17,057 nucleotides of DNA from positions 51,597 to 68,653 of the forward strand of contig CAUDNR010003935.1 in the NCBI GenBank assembly GCA_958430865.1, written 5' to 3'. Under the pieces are notes generated by a model. That model did not search any database. It had not been told where the DNA came from and worked only from the letters and a program-made list of their open reading frames with translations. The position numbers and the translations under genes were made by a program. This document shows positions 10,100-17,057 of this stretch, piece by piece (the stretch's first letter is position 1; each line of letters opens with the position of its first letter). Source of the stretch: Entrophospora sp. SA101. Taxonomy: Eukaryota > Glomeromycota > Glomeromycetes > Entrophosporales > Entrophosporaceae.

Positions 10100-10841
10100 A
10101 TGCCAAAAGGTGGATTACCAGAAGAAATATCAAATAAAATTCGAAATGGTGGTAAGTGTTTGTTCTTCTTCATTGTATGGATGATGCTAAATACTCTAAC
10201 TTTGTACTCATATGTCAGAGCATTAAGAGAAATCTCCTTCCAAGTGGGGAAATGTAGAGATGTGGGATCAATTCTTCATTGAGAAAACCCATCTGCAACA
10301 AGGCAATGTCACATAATATTTTAGGTGTTGAATTACAAATTTTGATCCAGGATCTAAAACCTGGCACAAGAGCAAACGAAAAGGCATCAGCAATCCAATG
10401 TGATTTAAAGGCCAGTAATATTTTTCATGATAATGAATGTTCTACACCCTATGCTACTGGTATGGGGAAGAAGTGCTCAGTCTCATGTACACCATGACAT
10501 GCAAATTTTGTTTACAGCATTGTGTGCATACCCTACACTACTGGTGTAGAGGAAGAAAGTGTCTGGTTTATACATCGCTGCAGTGTGAGCATTTTGCACT
10601 TTCATGGGAAATGTACCCTGCGACTACTGGTTGAGTTGAGGCCATTTTGGCTGAGGTGGGAAGCGATCTACAACCTAGCCTATGCTTGTTGTGGTTTGTG
10701 CTGTCTCCTGCTGGTTTAGCATATTCTTTTTTTTAACCATCTATTGATGTCACAGGAAAAGGGAAAACTTACTTTGAAAATCCACCTTCTTACAATGAAC
10801 ATCACATGATTGATGAAACACGAATTAAAAGTTCATTATAA
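10100..10841 (+). CDS. possible 45-aa two-exon protein of unknown function
   Basis: I do not recognise the product. Exon 1 (10100-10151) encodes MPKGGLPEEISNKIRNG and ends at a consensus donor, GTAAGT. Exon 2 (10756-10841) follows a pyrimidine-rich tract, a TTTTAAC branch-like sequence and a CAG acceptor. It restores the frame as GGKGKTYFENPPSYNEHH, ending IKSSL and TAA. The joined protein is small, basic at the start and hydrophilic, with no signal peptide or membrane segment. An inverted CCAAT-type motif (GACCAATAAT, about 10060) and a T-run precede the ATG. The 604-nt intron is about five times longer than any other intron in this window and carries a tandem repeat. It may instead be the first part of a decayed longer gene that includes the relic downstream at 11121-11484. 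Confidence 0.33.
10438..10715. repeat. approximately 85-bp imperfect tandem repeat
   Basis: CTACTGG occurs at 10454, 10538 and 10624, and CTGCTGG at 10708: spacings of 84, 86 and 84 bp. The first two units also share TACCCT or CACCCT just before it, GGAAGAA, a TGTACA/TATACA core and CATTTTG or AATTTTG in the same order, so the periodicity is not a single chance motif. The third and fourth units are more diverged. The array is less AT-rich than its surroundings and lies wholly inside the proposed long intron of the small gene at 10100. Confidence 0.65.
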
Positions 10842-11019
10842 CATGTATTTAATTAGTTTACGCTTCATTATAACAAGGTGTGACTTTAAACTGGATTCCA
10901 AACAAGTAAATTCTCTTTATCTTTCCAAATTGTGTTATTAATTATACTGACCTCCTTAAATATTAACATTGTGAGTAAAAGTTGCACTCAATTCCTTACT
11001 CTGATTTTTTAAAGAAATT

Positions 11020-11029
11020 GGGGGGGGGG
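11020..11029 (+). repeat. G10 homopolymer
   Basis: Ten consecutive G residues in a strongly AT-rich region. The flanks 10842-11120 otherwise show no gene. A perfect 7-bp hairpin with a 4-nt loop (CCTATTC-TGAA-GAATAGG) lies at 11084-11101. Confidence 0.8.
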
Positions 11030-11120
11030 TTCTTTTTTAAACTTATCCCCAACAAACAATGAATATTGTGTGTAAATGAATGGCCTATTCTGAAGAATAG
11101 GTGGTATGTTAGCAGTTTAG

Positions 11121-11484
11121 GTGTTGAGTGTTGATGTACTCATGTCTTGCAATCAGGCATCTGCTGTTGAGGCTTGTGCACACTGGGTACCATATATTGG
11201 AGCTGATGCCCATCTAACTGTTGATCATATGTTTATGTTAAAGGCCATGTTATCTTATTAAATAACCATGCCATTCTTTTTCATCAACATATTAACACTG
11301 ATATAATAATAATGTTTGTTAATTAAAATTATATAAATATGTTTATTAATGTATATTTATTCTTGTTTATTAGACTCATAGAAGATCAGCAAATCCAAGA
11401 AATCATGTTTGTTACCATAATCCAATAAGAACACAATGAGACATTATCAATGTATTTGTAGAAGAATCAGACCTTGGAATAGGG
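11121..11484 (+). pseudogene. coding-like relic, unknown protein
   Basis: I do not recognise it. Frame 11121-11261 contains NQASAVEACAHWVPYIGADA then HLTVDHMFMLKAM and ends in TAA. After an AT-rich gap ending in a good acceptor (TTCTTGTTTATTAG, 11360-11373), frame 11374-11484 reads THRRSANPRNHVCYHNPIRT, one TGA, then DIINVFVEESDLGIG. Both have protein-like composition, and the gap resembles an intron. The internal TGA could be a genuine end or a disabling change. It may be the tail of the locus starting at 10100. 11485-11757 shows only weak or no coding signal. Confidence 0.3.
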
Positions 11485-11765
11485 TAAATCATTCATTATT
11501 CAATGGGAACTTATAGAGAATTAAGAAATTGGAGGAGATAGAAATTGGAATGATTTTCATTGTGTCAAAGAGCATTGGAGTTTTTTAAAATTCTTAATTG
11601 TATATATTTACATACCCAAAGATTTTTTGGCAGATGATATCTTTTTTAATATTATTGTTGTCACCTTTGTTGTTGTTTTTCTTAAATAATAAATACATTA
11701 ATGGGAAAAATAACAGAATGATAAAAATAGAACATAACTAAACCCTTTAAACATTACTACTATAT

Positions 11766-11898
11766 TAAAGACTAGTGCCGTAATCCAAAAAAGGAAAAAG
11801 GATGGTTGCAAAAGTGGTCACAAAGGTAATTGCAACCACTTTTTATATGCCGTAAATACAATTACTACCATCATCATAATTTACGGCACTAGTCTTTA
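11766..11898. mobile_element. 133-bp MITE with 18-bp perfect TIRs and 8-bp target-site duplication
   Basis: The left end TAAAGACTAGTGCCGTAA (11766-11783) is the exact reverse complement of the right end (11881-11898). TACTATAT flanks the element on both sides (11758-11765 and 11899-11906) as a perfect 8-bp target duplication. The inside holds no coding sequence but has its own fold-back: GGTTGCA and AAAGTGGT near 11804-11819 face TGCAACC and ACCACTTT near 11831-11843. An 8-bp duplication is usual for hAT and some other DNA transposons; the terminal sequence does not settle the superfamily. Perfect ends and duplications suggest recent insertion or low decay. Confidence 0.88.
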
Positions 11899-11998
11899 TA
11901 CTATATTATTAAAAATCAATTTCTTTTACTGTCAAAAATCAAAATTCTTTTTTCAATTTAATATATCAATATCTTAAGATGGACAGATAGACCTTAAT

Positions 11999-12637
11999 AA
12001 AAGACGAACTCACATTGAAAAGCTAGCCAAAAATAAAAGATTAAGTAGTGATCTAACATATGTGGATAATGTCCCAAATACCAGTGATGAAATTGAAATG
12101 AAATTTAAATGAAGATTTGTGTTCCAAAGTCGGATCTGAAATTGAGCCTGAAGTTGAACCCGAATCTGGATCTGGATCTGACTCAAGTTCTGACAATGAT
12201 AAATCCTGGGAGGATGTGAATGTTGAAAATTTTACCTTTGTAAATGACACTTATACTTCAATAAAGAAAAGCAGGACTTTTTATATGGGATTCAATCAGG
12301 ACATGCCAAAGAGTTGAGAGATGCAGCAATTGGATCTTCTAAAATTACTGAATTTTTCCATATTCAAACCCCTAATAGAGATCAATCTTTTGATGATGAT
12401 GACGATGATAATGATGATATAACTGGAAAAATATAATAGATTATATTGAAGAATCCCAATTTAGTCAATGATGCAAAGTCTAGATTAACAGCAATCAGGG
12501 TGTATTTTAGAAATTTAAATAATGGTAAAAAAAAGGTTGAAGCAAGCAAGATAGTGGCAGTATCTCTAGGATGGACAGTTAAGATCTGGTGTGTATATGA
12601 CATATTAAGGAACACCGTGGATGCTTTGATTTTTTAA
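11999..12637 (+). pseudogene. frameshifted transposase-like relic
   Basis: Four consecutive frames carry one apparent protein. 11999 to 12112 contains RRTHIEKLAKNKRLSSDLTY. 12108-12317 contains an acidic-serine stretch PESGSGSDSSSDND and KSRTFYMGF. About 12285-12436 contains SGHAKELRDAAIGSSKITEF then an Asp-rich run. 12446-12637 contains RLTAIRVYFRNLNNGKKKVE then ASKIVAVSLGW. Frame changes near 12110 and 12300 and a stop before 12446 show it is broken. The order (basic N-terminus, acidic linker, AKELRDAA.GSSKITEF, then a helix-rich RL.A...YF...N...KK.EASK..A block) matches, from memory, an amplified transposon-associated family of Rhizophagus genomes. The catalytic core is not present. 12638-12900 shows no further clear coding sequence. 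Confidence 0.5.
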
Positions 12638-12920
12638 TATAAGATTCTGTGGGGTCTATTCTATCCATATGCAGAAAGAATAGAAAGGATGACAAAACAT
12701 AGTATATAGAATTGAATAAGTGTTGCATTTTTAAAAATGAAGCTGATTAAAATAAAATTATATTTTAATTCAAGTCTTTTGTCTTTATAAGTATCATAGT
12801 AATAGACGAATATCCGAGTTTGTAGATAATGAATTATTTTTTTATTCTGACAAGATTATGGCGCAGATATTGGCGTCTTTAGATGAAAGATTTTCAACAA
12901 CTTGTGTTTTGCCAAATGTT

Positions 12921-12953
12921 ATCACGTGACTACGCACCATCTCCTATATAAAA
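12921..12953 (+). promoter_or_regulatory. E-box and TATA box of the CDC23 promoter
   Basis: The palindrome TCACGTGA (12922-12929), a classic bHLH E-box (Cbf1-type CDEI core in yeasts), is followed 15 bp later by TATATAAAA (12945-12953). The CDC23 start codon lies about 118 bp further on. Spacing and order fit a core promoter with an upstream activator site. A (TA)n tract at about 12985-13006 lies in the presumed 5-prime leader. Confidence 0.5.
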
Positions 12954-13070
12954 AAAAACAAGCTTGAATTAATTCATATATAGTTTTATATATATATATA
13001 TATATATGTGCGTGTATATATATGTATAATTTTGGGAAAATAAAGAACAATAATCACTATAATAATAATA

Positions 13071-15841
13071 ATGAACATTGACTCACTTCTTCTATCTTTA
13101 AAACTTACTAATTCATCAACACCTTCAAAAATGCAAAATATTCTTGCAAAAGACGAATCTCTTACCTCAACTGAAATTAAACAATTACTTCGTGAATCTA
13201 TTATACAATGTTCCGAAAGAGGACTTTATTTTTCTGCAAAATGGTACAATTAAATCTTTTTAATAGTTTGTCTTTTTTTTTTTTATAAAAATGAAAAAAA
13301 CATTATTGATAATTTATTTATAAATATTATTATAGGGCTGCCGAAACATTATCAACGATAGATACAAGTGATTTTATACAATCTGATGGTTCAAGTAGCA
13401 TGGATAATTCACAAGATAAATTTACTCCTCAACAAAATCTTGAAATGACAAAAATAGATCAATTAGAATATGATTTATATCTTCTTGGAAAAAGTTATTT
13501 CGATGTTAAAGAATTTGATAGAGCAGCTTATTTTTTGGAAGAATGTAAATCATCAAAATGCCGATTTCTTAAAATATATTCAAAATACATGGTAGTAATA
13601 TTTAATTGATTTTTTAATTTGAAAATGTGTGCGTATGTAGTGGGGAGAAGGGCAAAAATAGTGAAGAATGCTTTGCAAAATGTTTAGTTTAATACTTAAT
13701 GTCAGAACTTTGGTAAATTGTTTAGGCTGGCGAAAAAAGAAAAACGGAAGAAAGTAATGACATTATGGGTTTGTATAATATGGTTATTTGGATATATTTA
13801 TTTTTAATATTAACATTTAATTTTGAAAATTTTATAGGACCTTTGGATGATTCAAAAGTTATGAATAAAGAAATTTTAAAACTTTGGGAAGAAATAGAAT
13901 CATGGCATGAAGAGGGAGGATTAGATGGATTTCTAACGTATCTGTGGGTTGATTTATAGATTATTTAGATTATTTATATGGAAAAAAAATAATTTGTTTG
14001 AATAATAATAATTTATTGTTGTTTAAGATTACTTTGTAAAATAATCAAATATTTTCAATTAGTTATGGATTGCTTTTAAAACAACTAAATCCACAATCAG
14101 AGAATATTATAGATATATTCATAGAATCTATTTGTAAATACCATTATAATTGGAGTGCATGGCTAGAATTGGCATCTTGTATATCAAATCAAGACATGGT
14201 ATTTATTTAAAAATAATTAATATATATTTCTTTTTCAAAAAAATGATATTAATGAAAATAATTTATTATTACATTATTTAGCTTAATAATATTCTATCTA
14301 AATTACCCAACACTTTTATGACTCGATTTTTTAGAGTTCATATGTGTGTAGACTTATTAGAGAAACCACAATCACTAAATGATCTAATATCAGAATTTCC
14401 AAAACCTTTTGCAAATAATAATTATTTACAAACAGAAAAAGCAGTTTTGTTATATAATGCTGGAGGTAATTAAAATTAAAATCAATAACACACAATTAAA
14501 ATAATAAAATAATAAAATCATTATCACTACTTTAGACTATGTTGAAGCAGAGGAAATTTTTAGTAATCTTTTAACCAAAGATCCATTTAGAATTGATCAA
14601 ATGGATTTATATTCAAATATATTGTATGTGATGGAAGGAAAATCTGCAAAATTAAGTTTTCTAGCACATATAACATCATCAACTGATAAATTCAGAGCTG
14701 AAACTATGTGTGTTATAGGTAAATTATTATATTAAAATTTTTATCTATTTGTAAAATTTATTTTTGTTTTAATTTATTTTTTTGTTTTAATCAAGGAAAT
14801 TATTATAGTTCTAAATCGGAGAGAGAAAAGGCCATTTCATATTTTCGAAGAGCTTTACAAATTGATAGATCCTGTACAGCAGCTTGGACATTGATGGGGC
14901 ATGAGTTTGTTGAATTAAAAAATACTCATGCAGCAGTTCTTTCTTACAAAAGGGCATTGGGCAAGCAATATTTTATTTAATGAATTTAATAAATTTATTG
15001 TTATTAAAAATAATAATATATAAATATATACTATTTAGAAGTGAACCCTAGAGATTATAGAGCATGGGTTGGAATAGGCCAAACATACGAGATGTTAAAA
15101 ATGCCTTTTTATGCAATTTATTATTATAAAAGATCTAGTGCTTTAAGGTAAAATATATAGTGTGACTTGTTAATACATTAATTAACTTACTTGATTACAT
15201 TAATAATTATAGCAATATTGTTTTTCTTTTGATAGACCAAATGATGCTAGAATGTGGATAAGATTAGGTTCAATATATGAGCAACAGCGACTTTATCCTG
15301 AAGCAATAAAAGCTTTTAATAGAGCACTTTCAGTCACAGATATCGATGTTAATTCTGCTACTACTGCCACTACAAGATTGGCAAAATTATATGAAAAGAT
15401 TGATCCTGATAAAGCTGCTGAATTTCATACTTCAATATTGGTTAGATCTGATGTAAGTCTTTTATTCTAATATACATATGTGTGTATGTGTACTGTTTTG
15501 CGTTTATTATTATATTATTTTTATTTATACTGTTTTATGTGTGTGTGTGTATATGTTATTAGTTGGCTATAGATACAGAAGATATTAAATGTGCACATAC
15601 ATTTTTATCTTTTTATCAAAAAGATAAAGGAAATTTACTAGCTGCAACACATCATGCACGTAACTTATTGGAATATGGCGGAACAGTAAGTTTGTTAATG
15701 ATATGTTTGATTTTTACCCACTCCTCTTTTTGGTTGCTTTATTTATCGTTTTGATTGTTTTATTTATTATTATAGGCAAAAGAGGAAGCAAAGAGATTGT
15801 TACATATAATTAATTCATTGAAGGGTAATGATATCGTATAA
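13071..15841 (+). CDS. CDC23: anaphase-promoting complex subunit 8 (APC8/CDC23), TPR protein
   Basis: APC8 is a TPR scaffold subunit of the APC/C, the nuclear ubiquitin ligase that triggers anaphase and mitotic exit. Exons: 13071-13243, 13336-13591, 13726-13768, 13838-13943, 14063-14198, 14282-14465, 14536-14718, 14796-14960, 15039-15147, 15236-15452, 15563-15685, 15776-15841. They sum to 1761 nt, so 586 aa, all in phase, close to the human length (597). Residues 1-150 match the APC8 N-terminal domain, with [19 protein letters not shown] and [15 protein letters not shown]. TPRs cover most of the rest. The strongest family signature is [15 protein letters not shown], then [32 protein letters not shown] and LRPNDARMW (about 380-465). 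The start is bounded by an in-frame TAA at 13041-13043. Intron 8 (14961-15038) uses a GC donor; the others are GT-AG. No breaks are seen. Confidence 0.96.
14961..15038 (+). other. GC-AG intron within CDC23
   Basis: The exon ends AGG GCA TTG G and is followed by GCAAGC. The intron ends CTATTTAG. Joining gives [13 protein letters not shown], the expected conserved TPR sequence; reading through gives a stop after six codons. There is no GT nearby that would keep the conserved residues, so a GC donor is required. Confidence 0.9.
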
Positions 15842-15850
15842 AAGCTAGTA

Positions 15851-15856
15851 AATAAA
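15851..15856 (+). terminator. candidate poly(A) signal of CDC23
   Basis: AATAAA begins only 9 nt after the CDC23 stop codon, in a T/A-rich 3-prime flank. Such a short distance would give a very short 3-prime UTR unless a later signal is used. Confidence 0.4.
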
Positions 15857-16037
15857 AATTTAATTTTAAGTTTATTTATTTATTGCTATTGTTGAATGAT
15901 TTTCACTTCATCCGTCTTTCTTTCTTGCCCATCAGCCACTATTACTATGTTGTGGCTTGACCTGTCTGAAAATTTTTTCATACATGTATTTTATATATAT
16001 TGAACTCTACTAGCATTGTTATGAATATCATTTTTTT

Positions 16038-16295
16038 CCGGCCGAACTGGATGATAATAATAGTAATAATAATAGAAGAAAAGAAACCAAAAATACAAAG
16101 TTCGGCCGAAATATATATATGTATTGGTACAATTTTTTGTAAAGATAAAAGCTAATAATAGAAGAAGTTTTCGGCCGAATAATATCAAAAAAAGTAAATA
16201 CCAAGAGATTATTTTAATCTTTTACATTGCGTATCAGATCAGGTAATACATACATACTAATTGTTGTTGTTCTTAAAACAAAAAACTCGGCCGAA
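16038..16295. promoter_or_regulatory. array of four TTCGGCCGAA palindromes
   Basis: TTCGGCCGAA occurs exactly at 16101-16110 and 16170-16179. One-base variants occur at 16037-16046 (TCCGGCCGAA) and 16286-16295 (CTCGGCCGAA). All four share CGGCCGAA, which is very unlikely by chance in this AT-rich sequence. Copies two and three are each preceded by AATAATAGAAGAA, so part of the array arose by duplication. CGG/CCG half-sites in inverted orientation are typical targets of fungal Zn2Cys6 regulators, but no factor can be assigned. It lies about 200 bp after CDC23 and could serve a gene beyond the window. Confidence 0.5.
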
Positions 16296-17057
16296 TTATT
16301 TCCATTGTTATCTTTTGCAAGTGAATGAGTGAATGTGAGTGACACACTTAAATCTGATCAAAAAAATAAAGATGTCACGAAAACTCTTAATTAATGATGG
16401 ATAATAATAAAAATGATTGGCGTGTGTGTTGAAGACGCGTAACTATTATAATTGTGGTTTAATTAAAAGAAAAGCCATTAACCGTCGCGAATTTTTTCTT
16501 TTTTTTTTTTTTTTTTTTCAAAAATTAAATATAGTTATTTTACTTGAACGAAATTCAAATTGAGTTTAAAGATATACTAATTAATACTGCTTATTTTGAA
16601 TAAGGTATACTGTTTAAATTTTATTAATTAATGGATATTTAAGCAAGGAAATTATTCTATTGTTATTATTGTTGTTGTTGTAGTTAATATCAATAATTTT
16701 TATTAGTATCACGCGATGGGTCACAAGAGCATGGCGAAAGTTGGTTTTATTATTATTATTAAATATATTAAGTATATTAATATGCACGAGAGAATAATTT
16801 TATTCTTATGCCACCACTGTCATTACAATCTTATTCTCATTCCACCCCCGCTTTTAGTGTGCCATTCATTATATTTGAGACACTTATGTTTTAAGTTAAA
16901 CCTTTCAAAGAAAAAAAATATTATTATATATATTATATAGAATAAGAAAGATTTTCTTGTAATGGAGTAAATTATAAGCCTTGTGAGCTGTGAATATAGT
17001 CGCAGGACATTTGTCACTTTCAAGGGGTCAAAACTTCAATTTGAAACATAATATACT
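16296..17057. other. intergenic DNA, no gene supported
   Basis: The stretch holds an ACGCGT hexamer (16435-16440, the yeast MCB core, which may be chance), a pyrimidine run at 16495-16519 that is almost all T, and TAT/ATT microsatellites. An ATG at 16716 opens MGHKSMAKV followed by GGTTTT, which could be a short first exon, but no second exon can be seen before the window ends. Confidence 0.35.

Noticed and set aside
12053..12250. Minus-strand open frame with Ser/Asp repeats
   Set aside because: It is the complement of the acidic-serine stretch in the plus-strand relic; that simple repeat is open on both strands.
15991..16188. Minus-strand open frame rich in Phe, Leu and Tyr
   Set aside because: It arises from complemented ATA/AAT microsatellite and overlaps the palindrome array; composition is not protein-like.
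16823..17023. Overlapping open frames on both strands near the right edge
   Set aside because: Both are dominated by Ile, Phe and Lys from TA-rich repeats, and neither has a recognisable motif.
1..17057. tRNA, rRNA or CRISPR array
   Set aside because: I found no TTCGAATC-type T-arm with a matching acceptor stem, no rRNA-like segment, and no regularly spaced identical repeats with unique spacers. The palindromes at 16038-16295 are unequally spaced.

Overview
This is a very A+T-rich nuclear window from a eukaryote. Two genes can be read through splicing on the plus strand, each cut by 11 to 13 short introns (66 to 134 nt). Dense introns, a fungal-looking eRF3, a standard APC8 and many decayed transposon or coding relics point to an early-diverging fungus. 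From memory of such genomes I favour an arbuscular mycorrhizal fungus (Glomeromycotina, Rhizophagus-like). That assignment is inference, not a database result.

Layout. 1-6700 is gene-poor. It holds three or four stretches of broken coding sequence (minus strand 637-1744 and 4300-4592; plus strand 2773-3060 and 5807-6391). It also holds short tandem repeats (2464-2560, 3651-3710), CCGAAAC-type inverted repeats (3827-3965, 5581-5680) and termini resembling pogo/Tigger DNA transposons (4654-4860, 5115-5175). 6742-9345 is a complete 14-exon gene for translation termination factor eRF3 (471 aa) with almost no N-terminal extension. 9346-13070 is another accessory stretch: a third pogo-like terminus (9791), a possible 45-aa two-exon gene (10100-10841) whose long intron carries an approximately 85-bp tandem repeat, further coding relics (11121-11484), a complete 133-bp MITE with 18-bp inverted repeats and 8-bp target duplications (11766-11898), and a frameshifted transposase-like relic (11999-12637).

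13071-15841 is a complete 12-exon gene for anaphase-promoting complex subunit APC8/CDC23 (586 aa). It has an upstream E-box and TATA box and one GC-AG intron. 15842-17057 has no clear gene but contains four near-identical TTCGGCCGAA palindromes within 258 bp.

The two real genes are housekeeping: eRF3 is the GTPase partner of eRF1 in translation termination, and APC8 is a scaffold subunit of the mitotic ubiquitin ligase. Nothing suggests they work together. The most unusual points are the short eRF3, the palindrome array, the intact MITE and the repeat-filled intron.
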